A DNA stretch of 5,317 nucleotides, taken from contig JAKDIK010000204.1 in assembly GCA_030450535.1 (NCBI GenBank), positions 1-5,317 of the forward strand. The letters are read 5' to 3'. The stretch is from Propionibacteriaceae bacterium. GTDB lineage: Bacteria > Actinomycetota > Actinomycetes > Propionibacteriales > Propionibacteriaceae. Numbering within the stretch: the first letter of the stretch is position 1; each line of letters begins with the position of its first letter. Shown one piece after another: positions 1 to 5,317 of the stretch. The position numbers and the translations under genes were made by a program. The notes beneath the pieces are model-generated. The model worked only from the letters and a program-made list of their open reading frames with translations. It made no database searches and was not told where the DNA came from.

Positions 1-141
1 CACGCCGGAGGGCCCGGTGGAGAGGGCGATCAGCACCGCCGCAGCCGTCGCCAGCGCCCAGAAGATGCGCTCATGGCGCCGGCCCCGCGCGGCATGGCGC
101 GCGAGGATGGCCGCCCCGCCGCCCCCGTGCGCATCGTGCAT
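1..141 (-). CDS. Possible 5' end of a divergent membrane protein (partial)
   Basis: An open minus-strand frame starts with ATG at 141 and runs off the left edge after 47 codons. Residues 1-23 are Gly/Ala/Arg/His-rich. They are followed by ERIFWALATAAAVLIALS (about residues 24-41), which looks like a first transmembrane helix with positive charges (RGRRHER) before it, then TGPSGV at the edge. The codons from about 72 down to 1 nearly all end in G or C, as expected for a real gene here, whereas the plus-strand frame over the same bases has mixed third positions. The weak point is the start: the only in-frame ATG lies 69 bases inside the dehydrogenase gene, and no good ribosome site was noted. 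I do not recognise the family; too little is visible. It could instead be non-coding. Confidence 0.35.
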   Translation of the reverse strand, partial: MHDAHGGGGAAILARHAARGRRHERIFWALATAAAVLIALSTGPSGV

Positions 142-1449
142 CTCGGCCTGGGCAACTTCTTCCGCGCCCACACCGCCCTCTACACCGAACAGGCGCCGGA
201 CGCAGACCAGTGGGGCATCGCGGCCTTCACCGGTCGCAGCTACGCGATGGCCGAGACGATGGAGGCATCCGACGGCCTGTACACCCTCGTCGTGCAGAAC
301 CCCGAGGGCAACGACTACCAGGTGATCAGCTCCGTGGTCGCGACCCATCCCGGCCCCGACGTCGAGCAGCTGCTCGCCTACTTCCGCGACCCGCAGGTCG
401 CGATCATCACCTCCACCGTCACCGAGGCCGGCTACGTGCGCTCGGCCGGGGGAGCGCTGGACGCCCAGCACGAGGGCGTCAAGGCCGACATCGAGACCCT
501 GCGGGTGGGCGAGCTGGCGGCCGTGACCACGGTGCCGGGCAAGTTCGTGGCCGGCCTGATCGCGCGACGCGAGGCGGACGCCGGCCCCCTGACCTTCGTG
601 CCCTGCGACAACGTGCCGGATTCGGGGCACATGGTCGAGACGGTGGTGCGCGACCTGGCAGGGCTCGTGGACGACTCGTTGCTCGCCTGGGTCGATGAGA
701 ATGTGTCCTTCGTCACCACGATGGTGGACCGCATCACGCCGCAGGTCTCCGACGAGGTGCGCGGGGCGGTGACGGCCGACACGGGCATCGACGATCCGGC
801 CGCGGTCGCCACGGAACCGTTCACCGAGTGGGTGCTGGCCGGGGAGTTCAAGGCCGGCCGTCCGGCGTGGGACGCCGCGGGCGCCACCTTCGTCGACGAC
901 ATCGTCCCCCACGAGCTGCGCAAGCTGTGGCTGCTCAACGGCTCGCACTCGCTCATGGCCTACGCGGCCACGATCGTCGGCCGCCCGACGGTGTACGAGG
1001 CGATCACCGACGAGACGGTCGCCGGCTGGGTCAACGAATGGTGGGACGTCGCCGCGCGGCACCTGCCCCTGCCCGCGCAGGAGATCGCCGACTATCGGGA
1101 GGCGCTGCTGGAGCGCTTCGGCAACCCGCGCATGAAGGACGCTCTGGCCCGCATCGCGGCCGACGGCTCCCAGAAGATCCCGATCCGCATCGTGCCCGCG
1201 CTGAACGCCGACCGCGCCGCCGGGGGAGAGCCGATCGGTGCCGAACGGGCGGTGGCGGCCTGGCTGCTGCACCTGCGCGGCCTGGGTGCGCCGGTCAACG
1301 ACGCGCGCGGCGACGAGGTGACCGCGCTCGCCGAGGGGACGCTCGAGGAGGCCGCCGTCCGGGTGTGTGACTACCTCTCGATCGCGGACGCCGGCGCGCG
1401 GGCGTCCATCCTCGCGCTGGCTCAGGAGCTGGAGGGCCTGGCCGCCTGA
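73..1449 (+). CDS. Mannitol dehydrogenase / fructuronate reductase family protein
   Basis: Predicted cytoplasmic NAD(P)-dependent polyol dehydrogenase interconverting a sugar alcohol or aldonate and its 2-keto sugar, for example mannitol and fructose. The protein has 458 residues, slightly shorter than the roughly 490 typical of characterised mannitol 2-dehydrogenases. An N-terminal Rossmann fold opens with VRIVHLGLGNFFRAH (residues 19-33), the family's dinucleotide-binding signature. CDNVPDSG (178-185) matches the family's CDN-P-G motif. The C-terminal domain carries K284, N289 and H292 in KLWLLNGSHS, with the same spacing as the Lys-Asn-His catalytic set of Pseudomonas mannitol 2-dehydrogenase. 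IAADGSQKIP near residue 368 is also typical. ATG 73 is chosen because a weak AGAAG lies 8 bases upstream; ATG 94 is an alternative that still keeps the Rossmann motif. No sugar transporter or kinase is visible, so the substrate (mannitol, arabinitol, fructuronate) is undecided. Confidence 0.93.
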   Translation: MAPAPRGMAREDGRPAAPVRIVHLGLGNFFRAHTALYTEQAPDADQWGIAAFTGRSYAMAETMEASDGLYTLVVQNPEGNDYQVISSVVATHPGPDVEQLLAYFRDPQVAIITSTVTEAGYVRSAGGALDAQHEGVKADIETLRVGELAAVTTVPGKFVAGLIARREADAGPLTFVPCDNVPDSGHMVETVVRDLAGLVDDSLLAWVDENVSFVTTMVDRITPQVSDEVRGAVTADTGIDDPAAVATEPFTEWVLAGEFKAGRPAWDAAGATFVDDIVPHELRKLWLLNGSHSLMAYAATIVGRPTVYEAITDETVAGWVNEWWDVAARHLPLPAQEIADYREALLERFGNPRMKDALARIAADGSQKIPIRIVPALNADRAAGGEPIGAERAVAAWLLHLRGLGAPVNDARGDEVTALAEGTLEEAAVRVCDYLSIADAGARASILALAQELEGLAA

Positions 1450-1452
1450 GCG

Positions 1453-2133
1453 CTACGCCGCTTCCGTCGACCCGCGGACGAGGCGCCAGCCGGCCCACAC
1501 CATGGCGAACAGGGCTGCGGCGCTGAAGGCGTCCAGGATCGAGTGCTGCTTGAGGAAGCAGGTGGACGCCGCGATGAGCAGGCACAGCGCCCACGCCGCC
1601 CACCGCACCCAGGCATGCCGCACGTAGCGGCTCGTCGCCACCACGTACGCCACGACGATCGAGGTGTACACGTGCAGGCTCGGGAAGACGTTGGCCGGGT
1701 CGTCGAACCCCTGGAGCGCCGCCACGACCGTGGTGGCCCACCCCTGGTCGGGGTAGGCGTCCGGGCGCAGCGTGATCGTGGTGGGCCAGAGCGTGTAGCC
1801 GATGAGACAAACCGTCATGCCGACGATGAGCAACCACGCCAGGCGGGGGATCTCCCGGTAGGCGTGCCAGTCCTTGACGAAGAGCCACGCGATGCCGCCC
1901 AGCAGGTAGGGAAACCAGGCGAGGTAGCCGACGATCCACCGGGCGTCGAACGGGATGAGGGCGTCGAGCGGCGAGTCCACCACGATCATGTCGCTGGTGG
2001 GACGTCCCTCGAGTGCGAAGTACCACGCCAGGAAGACCGGCAGGTAGACCAAGGGCGCCAGGCGCACCCACACCCGAAGGGTGCGCGGCGCCGCGTCGAA
2101 CGGGTGGGCGGCGGCATCGGTGTCGAGGGGCAC
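1453..2133 (-). CDS. PAP2-family membrane phosphatase
   Basis: Predicted integral membrane phosphatase or phosphotransferase of the PAP2 superfamily, closest by motif to the PAP2_3 / inositol-phosphorylceramide-synthase-like branch. It likely acts on a lipid phosphate at the membrane. The protein has 226 residues. Hydrophobic segments lie near 24-41, 67-86, 98-116, 150-167, 178-194 and 202-219, suggesting six helices. The three PAP2 motifs are visible in altered form. The RP of motif 1 is at R123-P124, but its usual Lys position is W116. Motif 2 is PSLH (151-154) rather than PSGH. Motif 3 aligns as S190, T191 (in place of Arg), H197 and D201 in STCFLKQHSILD. The histidine pair H154/H197 and D201 needed for phosphoenzyme chemistry are kept. 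GTG 2133 is chosen for its purine-rich ribosome site. Its TAG stop sits 3 bases from the stop of the convergent dehydrogenase. The substrate is unknown. Confidence 0.88.
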   Translation of the reverse strand: MPLDTDAAAHPFDAAPRTLRVWVRLAPLVYLPVFLAWYFALEGRPTSDMIVVDSPLDALIPFDARWIVGYLAWFPYLLGGIAWLFVKDWHAYREIPRLAWLLIVGMTVCLIGYTLWPTTITLRPDAYPDQGWATTVVAALQGFDDPANVFPSLHVYTSIVVAYVVATSRYVRHAWVRWAAWALCLLIAASTCFLKQHSILDAFSAAALFAMVWAGWRLVRGSTEAA

Positions 2134-2141
2134 GAACCTCA

Positions 2142-2150
2142 CCCCCTCCT
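2142..2150 (-). promoter_or_regulatory. Ribosome binding site that sets the PAP2 start
   Basis: AGGAGGGGG on the minus strand ends 8 bases before GTG 2133, an ideal spacing. The in-frame GTG at 2142 overlaps this site, so it is too close to be the start. The frame stays open up to an ATG at 2298, but those 55 extra codons are Pro/Arg/Gly-rich, unlike the membrane domain. The site therefore favours GTG 2133. Confidence 0.7.
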
Positions 2151-2179
2151 CGCCGGTTGACGCTCGCCTGATGCCCCGC

Positions 2180-2208
2180 ACCCTACCGGCCCGGCCGGGG
2201 CCGTCCCG
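2180..2208 (-). promoter_or_regulatory. Possible promoter of the PAP2 gene
   Basis: TAGGGT on the minus strand (2185-2180) fits the actinobacterial -10 pattern TAnnnT. At a 17-base spacing upstream lies CGGGAC (2208-2203), a poor -35 match. Transcription would begin near 2173 and give a leader of about 40 bases before GTG 2133. The surrounding DNA is extremely GC-rich, so an A/T-starting hexamer stands out, but this rests on one short match. Confidence 0.3.
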
Positions 2209-2387
2209 GGTCGGCTCGCTGGGTGAGGAGGGCTGTGGCCCCGCACGTGACCGGGACGGTCCGGGCCCCGATCGAGGCCACTGACGCCGATGCGACAACC
2301 GGTGGGCGAAAAACAGGGGGGTGGGGGCGTCGAGTGACCAATGTCCGTCCGGAACCCGCCCGGTCCCAGGGCCATGCCAGGCCGCCG

Positions 2388-2478
2388 GTGACGATCAGGC
2401 TGCACTCGATATCGCATGACTTCAGTGCGACTGTTGTTCGCGCGGCGCTGAGCAAATCGAGTGCAGCCGAATCGTCAC
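2388..2478. repeat. Long imperfect inverted repeat just after pyrC
   Basis: The arms are 2388-2410 and 2456-2478, 23 bases each, and match at 21 positions when one is reverse-complemented. The inner 13 bases (GGCTGCACTCGAT against ATCGAGTGCAGCC) and the outer 8 (GTGACGAT against ATCGTCAC) are perfect, separated by a 2-base mismatch. The loop is 45 bases (2411-2455). Read in the pyr transcript, the stem begins 32 bases after the pyrC stop. No T-run follows it, so it is not a standard intrinsic terminator. It could be a 3' stabilising or pausing hairpin, a remnant of a small mobile element, or a site for a dimeric binding protein. I saw no flanking target duplication. Confidence 0.85.
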
Positions 2479-2510
2479 GAGCGTCACCGAACCGCTCAGA
2501 CACTCGAGGG

Positions 2511-3791
2511 TCAGCGGTGATACGTGACCCGCCCGGCCCAGACGGTGAGCTCCACGGGGTCGGGCAGTTCGCGGCCGTGATACGGGTTGTTTCGCGAGCG
2601 GGACGCCGATCGCTGCCGATCGACCGTCGCCCGCCGGGACGGATCCACCAGCACGAGGTGCGCCGGCTCTCCCACCGCGATCGGACGCCCTTGGTGCGCC
2701 AGCCGACCGATCCGCGCCGGGGCCGACGACATCCGGTCCACCAGCCCCGCCCAATCCAGCCGGCCCGAGTCGACCATCACCTCCATGACGACGCCGAGCG
2801 CCTGCTCCAACCCGAGCATCCCGGGCAGCGCGATGTCGAACGGGTGGTCCTTGTCCTGCACGGCGTGGGGCGCGTGGTCGGTGCCCACGACGTCGATCGT
2901 GCCGTCGGCCAGGCCTTCGCGCAGCGCCTCGATGTGCTCCGAGGTCCGCAGCGGCGGGTTCACCTTGAAGGTGGTGTCGTAGGTCTCGACGTGAGGGGTG
3001 TCGAGCAGCAGGTGGTGCGGCGTCACCTCGGCGGTCACGGCGATGCCCCGCGCCTTCGCCCACCGGATCACGTCGACGCTCTCGGCCGTCGAGAGGTGGC
3101 AGGCGTGGTAACGCCCGCCGGTGAACTCGGCCAACTGCACGTCGCGGGCGATGATCGTCGACTCCGCGACGGTCGGCCAGCCCGGCAGGCCGAGGCGTCC
3201 GGAGATCTCCGACTCGTGGCAGCAGGCACCCGGCCCGGCCAGCCGTGGGTCCTGGGCGTGCTGGGCCACGACGCCGTCATAGGGCTTCAGGTAGGTCAGC
3301 GCTCGGCGCATGATGAGGCTGTCGTGCACACACGACCCGTCGTCGGAGAACACCCGGACGCCCTGGGCGGCCATGAGACCCAGCTCGGCCAGTTCGGCCC
3401 CCTGGCGGCCCTTGGTCACGGCCCCGATCGGGACCACCTCGCAGGAGCCGTCGCGCCGCCCCAGCTCGGCCACGTACTGCGCGGCCTCGGCCGTATCGGT
3501 CGTCGGGGTCAGGTTCGGCATCGCGAAGACCGCCGTGTAGCCGCCCCGTGCCGCTGCCCGCGTGCCCGATCCGACCGTCTCGGCGTCCTCGCGGCCCGGC
3601 TCCCGCAGATGCGTGTGCAGGTCGACCAGGCCGGGCAGCGCCAGCAACCCGTCGGCGTCGATGCGCTCCGCATCGGCGGGGGCGTCCGCCACCTCGACGA
3701 AGCGGCCGTCGGCGATCGCGAGGTCGGTGCGCGTCCCGTCTGCGAGCCGGACGCCGCCGACCACCAGGGCCTTCGTTGTGGGGGCGTTCAT
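2511..3791 (-). CDS. pyrC: Dihydroorotase (class I)
   Basis: Zinc-dependent cytoplasmic amidohydrolase that cyclises N-carbamoyl-L-aspartate to dihydroorotate, the third step of UMP synthesis. The 426-residue length fits class I bacterial dihydroorotases. The metal-binding HxH is at H59/H61 in GLVDLHTHLREPG. Further family residues are D150/D151 in VFSDDG (the metal-bridging aspartate region of class I enzymes), H178, H229/H232 in HACHLST, and D305 in GTDHAPH, the catalytic aspartate. The MPNLTP segment (91-96) and NPPLRT (278-283) are also typical. ATG 3791 is chosen because it overlaps the pyrB stop as ATGA and has a GGGGAGGG ribosome site 6 bases upstream. The frame stays open a further 109 codons upstream, but that stretch is pyrB in another phase. 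It is the last gene of the visible cluster; the inverted repeat follows. Confidence 0.97.
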   Translation of the reverse strand: MNAPTTKALVVGGVRLADGTRTDLAIADGRFVEVADAPADAERIDADGLLALPGLVDLHTHLREPGREDAETVGSGTRAAARGGYTAVFAMPNLTPTTDTAEAAQYVAELGRRDGSCEVVPIGAVTKGRQGAELAELGLMAAQGVRVFSDDGSCVHDSLIMRRALTYLKPYDGVVAQHAQDPRLAGPGACCHESEISGRLGLPGWPTVAESTIIARDVQLAEFTGGRYHACHLSTAESVDVIRWAKARGIAVTAEVTPHHLLLDTPHVETYDTTFKVNPPLRTSEHIEALREGLADGTIDVVGTDHAPHAVQDKDHPFDIALPGMLGLEQALGVVMEVMVDSGRLDWAGLVDRMSSAPARIGRLAHQGRPIAVGEPAHLVLVDPSRRATVDRQRSASRSRNNPYHGRELPDPVELTVWAGRVTYHR

Positions 3792-4723
3792 GCCTCTCCC
3801 TCCCCACCCAGCAGGTGGTACAGCACGCTCATCCGGACGGCCACGCCGGCCGACACCTGGTCGAGGACGCGGGAGGCGGCGGCGTCCGCGGCCTCGGAGC
3901 TGATCTCCACGCCCCGGTTCATGGGCCCCGGGTGCATGATCGCCGCGGTGGGCTTCAGCCGCGCCAGCCGCTCGGCGGTCAGGCCGAACCCGGCCGTGTA
4001 CTCCCGCTCGGTGGGGAAGAAGCCCGACGCCATCCGCTCGCGCTGCACGCGCAGCATCATCACCACGTCGGCGCGCTCCAGGACGGAGTCGAAGTCGCTC
4101 GTCACGGCGGCGTCCCACGATCCCACCCCCGTGGGCAGCAGGGTCGGCGGTGCGACGAGGGTCACGTTGCCGCCCAGCACCGTCTGGAGCAGGACGTTCG
4201 AGCGCACGACCCGGCTGTGCAGCAGGTCGCCGACGATGGCGATCCGTTTGCCCTCAAAACCGTCCCGGACGCCCTTGGCGCGGAAATGCTGGCGCATCGT
4301 GTAGGCGTCCAGCAGCGCCTGGGTGGGGTGCTCGTGGGAGCCGTCCCCGGCGTTGACCACGTGCGCGCGCACCCAGCCCGCCGCCTGGGCGACCGCGCCC
4401 GAGGAGGCGTGGCGGATGACGAAGCAGTCGACGCCCATCGAATCCAGCGTCAACATCGTGTCGCGCAGCGACTCGCCCTTGGAGACCGAGGAGCCCTTGG
4501 CGGACACGTTGATGGTGTCGGCGCTCATCCACTTGCCGGCCAGCTCGAAGCTGGTGCGCGTGCGGGTGGAGTCCTCGAAGAACATGTTGATGATGGTGCG
4601 GCCTCGCAGCGCCGGGAGCTTCTTGATCGGGCGGCGCTGCACCTCGTGCATCTCCTCGGCCAGGTCGAGGAGGGAGAAAGCTTCGGTGCGCGTCAGGTCC
4701 GCCGTGCTCAACAGATGGCGCAT
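3788..4723 (-). CDS. pyrB: Aspartate carbamoyltransferase catalytic subunit
   Basis: Transfers the carbamoyl group of carbamoyl phosphate to L-aspartate, the committed second step of UMP synthesis; cytoplasmic and trimeric in this family. The protein has 311 residues, the normal size. The carbamoyl-phosphate loop is S52-T-R-T55 within FFEDSTRTRTSFE. K82 in the SVSKGES loop, R104-H105, and H132-P-T-Q135 in HEHPTQALLDA complete the first domain. The aspartate domain shows GDLLHSRVVRSN (R171), LRVQRER (R225, Q227) and the closing MHPGPMNRGVEI (263-274). All expected active-site positions appear intact. ATG 4723 shares a base with the pyrR stop (TGATG) and has AAGGAGG just upstream. Its TGA overlaps the pyrC ATG. 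No pyrI regulatory subunit is present, so control is probably through PyrR or the promoter rather than a regulatory chain; that is inference. Confidence 0.97.
   Translation of the reverse strand: MRHLLSTADLTRTEAFSLLDLAEEMHEVQRRPIKKLPALRGRTIINMFFEDSTRTRTSFELAGKWMSADTINVSAKGSSVSKGESLRDTMLTLDSMGVDCFVIRHASSGAVAQAAGWVRAHVVNAGDGSHEHPTQALLDAYTMRQHFRAKGVRDGFEGKRIAIVGDLLHSRVVRSNVLLQTVLGGNVTLVAPPTLLPTGVGSWDAAVTSDFDSVLERADVVMMLRVQRERMASGFFPTEREYTAGFGLTAERLARLKPTAAIMHPGPMNRGVEISSEAADAAASRVLDQVSAGVAVRMSVLYHLLGGEGEA
3793..3805 (-). promoter_or_regulatory. pyrC ribosome binding site inside the end of pyrB
   Basis: The minus strand reads GGGGAGGGAGAGG just before ATG 3791. The same bases encode the last residues of PyrB (GGEGEA), so ribosomes finishing pyrB stop on the pyrC start. 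This supports ATG 3791 over any longer reading and implies translational coupling. Confidence 0.75.
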
Positions 4724-5292
4724 CAGGCCTCCTTGCCGGTGCTGATCGTGACGGCGTCGGCGCCGTCCACCTCGGCGATTCGGACGCGCACGTGCTCGTC
4801 GGACGCCGTGGGCAGGTCCTTGCCCACGTGGTCGGCCTGGATCGGCAGGTCCCGATGGCCGCGGTCGATGAGCACCGCCAGTCGGACGGCCCGGGGGCGG
4901 CCCAGGTCCTTGAGCGCGTCGAAGGCGGCGGCGATGGTCCGGCCCGAGTAGAGGACGTCGTCGACGAGCACCACCGTGGTGCCGTCGATAGAGACCGGCA
5001 CGTGCGTCCGCCCGACCGCCCGGGTCGGGTGGCGGCGCAGGTCGTCGCGATACATCGTGATGTCGAGATCCCCGACCGGCACCTCGACGCCCTCGGCCTC
5101 AGCGATGTATGCCGCCAAGCGCCGCGCGAGCGGGGCGCCGCGCGTCGGAATGCCGAGCAGCACGAGGCGGTCGGTGCCGCGGTTGGATTCGAGGATCTGA
5201 TGGGCGATGCGGCGCAACGCCCGGGAGATGTCGGCGGCGTCCCAGATCACTCGGGCGTCGTCGGGTTCGCGTGGCTCTGTCGTGGCGCTCAT
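4723..5292 (-). CDS. pyrR: Bifunctional pyr operon regulator / uracil phosphoribosyltransferase
   Basis: PyrR is a phosphoribosyltransferase-fold RNA-binding protein that senses UMP/UTP and lowers pyr expression; many homologues also convert uracil and PRPP to UMP. The protein has 189 residues, close to the usual 180-190. The PRPP-binding signature is VVLVDDVLYSGRT (107-119), with the two adjacent acids D111-D112. The PPi-loop motif GIPTRG is at 47-52, and DITMYRDDL (77-85) is the typical flexible-loop segment of PyrR. ATG 5292 is preferred; TTG 5295 just ahead is a weaker alternative. It is first in the cluster, with TGA overlapping the pyrB ATG. Only 25 bases upstream are visible. They contain a -10-like box but no recognisable PyrR-binding loop, so the mode of control cannot be read here. 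Confidence 0.96.
   Translation of the reverse strand: MSATTEPREPDDARVIWDAADISRALRRIAHQILESNRGTDRLVLLGIPTRGAPLARRLAAYIAEAEGVEVPVGDLDITMYRDDLRRHPTRAVGRTHVPVSIDGTTVVLVDDVLYSGRTIAAAFDALKDLGRPRAVRLAVLIDRGHRDLPIQADHVGKDLPTASDEHVRVRIAEVDGADAVTISTGKEA
4728..4734 (-). promoter_or_regulatory. pyrB ribosome binding site inside the end of pyrR
   Basis: AAGGAGG on the minus strand lies 4 bases before ATG 4723 and doubles as the Lys-Glu codons near the PyrR C-terminus. It fixes the pyrB start and points to coupling with pyrR translation. Confidence 0.8.
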
Positions 5293-5301
5293 CAAAGCCC
5301 C

Positions 5302-5307
5302 AATCTA
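5302..5307 (-). promoter_or_regulatory. Possible -10 box of the pyr operon
   Basis: TAGATT on the minus strand (5307-5302) fits TAnnnT. Standard geometry would place the transcript start at about 5295, giving a leader of 0-3 bases before ATG 5292. The matching -35 would fall at or beyond the right edge, so it cannot be checked. A longer transcript from an unseen upstream promoter is equally possible. Confidence 0.4.
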
Positions 5308-5317
5308 GCGCAGGGTC

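Larger units (their letters stand above)
2134..2510. other. Intergenic region between pyrC and the PAP2 gene
   Basis: These 377 bases hold no convincing gene. The open frames across them on both strands are Pro/Arg/Ser-rich and change character at the inverted repeat. The part near PAP2 is very GC-rich (49 of 60 bases at 2161-2220), while the part near pyrC is much less so (33 of 60 at 2401-2460). Contents I can support: the PAP2 ribosome site and possible promoter, a short palindrome GGACGGTCC with flanking CC/GG at 2251-2265, a 9-base inverted repeat (CCGTCCCGG at 2201-2209 against CCGGGACGG at 2251-2259), and the large inverted repeat at 2388-2478. The smaller palindromes could be operator-like, but chance is plausible in DNA this GC-rich. 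Confidence 0.75.

Noticed and set aside
2134..2298. N-terminal extension of the PAP2 gene to ATG 2298
   Set aside because: The added 55 residues are Pro/Arg/Gly-rich and unlike the family. A good ribosome site sits at the right distance from GTG 2133, and the possible promoter would lie inside the extension.
2305..2330. T-run (GTTTTTCGCC on the minus strand) as a terminator
   Set aside because: The preceding bases are a C-rich run (CCCCCACCCCCC) with no complementary G-run to form a stem.
2388..2478. Inverted repeat as an intrinsic terminator
   Set aside because: No T-run follows the stem on the minus strand (GATCGTCACCGGCGGCC continues), and the 45-base loop is far longer than usual. Factor-dependent termination remains possible.
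2388..2478. Inverted repeat as a complete miniature transposon
   Set aside because: The bases just outside the arms (CCG on the left, GAG on the right) show no target-site duplication. Without other copies the claim cannot be supported.
2183..2503. Small minus-strand gene of 106 codons in the intergenic region
   Set aside because: It runs through both arms of the inverted repeat, has a disordered composition and no domain; no ribosome site was recognised.
2223..4304. A 693-codon open frame on the plus strand, opposite pyrC and pyrB
   Set aside because: Its sequence is Arg/Gly/His/Pro-rich with no recognisable motif and lies antisense to two well-supported enzymes. Long antisense frames are expected in DNA this GC-rich.
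3548..4951. A 467-codon open frame on the plus strand, opposite pyrC, pyrB and pyrR
   Set aside because: Same reasoning: low-complexity composition, and it spans three real genes on the other strand.
5293..5295. TTG at 5295 as the pyrR start
   Set aside because: ATG follows directly at 5292 and is the stronger start codon. The extra residue adds nothing to the family match.

Overview
The window is high-GC DNA with dense, tightly packed genes. The cluster pyrR-pyrB-pyrC, the GTG start and the TAnnnT-type -10 boxes all suggest an Actinomycetota chromosome. I cannot resolve the genus from sequence alone.

Layout from left to right: (1) Positions 1-141 may hold the 5' end of a divergent minus-strand membrane protein that runs off the left edge. 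(2) 73-1449 (+) is a mannitol dehydrogenase/fructuronate reductase family polyol dehydrogenase. (3) 1453-2133 (-) is a six-helix PAP2-type membrane phosphatase, convergent with the dehydrogenase, with only 3 bases between the two stop codons. (4) 2134-2510 is a 377-base intergenic region. It holds a possible PAP2 promoter and a striking imperfect inverted repeat (23-base arms, 21 matching, 45-base loop) lying in a local GC dip. (5) 5292-2511 (-) is a translationally coupled pyrimidine operon, pyrR > pyrB > pyrC, joined by TGATG and ATGA stop/start overlaps. It has a -10-like box directly ahead of pyrR.

PyrB (aspartate carbamoyltransferase) makes carbamoyl-aspartate and PyrC (dihydroorotase) closes it to dihydroorotate. 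These are steps 2 and 3 of UMP synthesis, with PyrR as the likely UMP/UTP-sensing regulator. The carbamoyl-phosphate synthase genes and the later steps, which often follow pyrC in actinobacteria, do not follow here. The cluster ends at the inverted repeat and then an unrelated PAP2 gene. The dehydrogenase and phosphatase have no evident link to pyrimidine synthesis.

I see no CRISPR array, insertion sequence, tRNA or rRNA, and no convincing new multigene system. The items most worth a second look are the inverted repeat after pyrC and the apparently leaderless or near-leaderless pyrR start.
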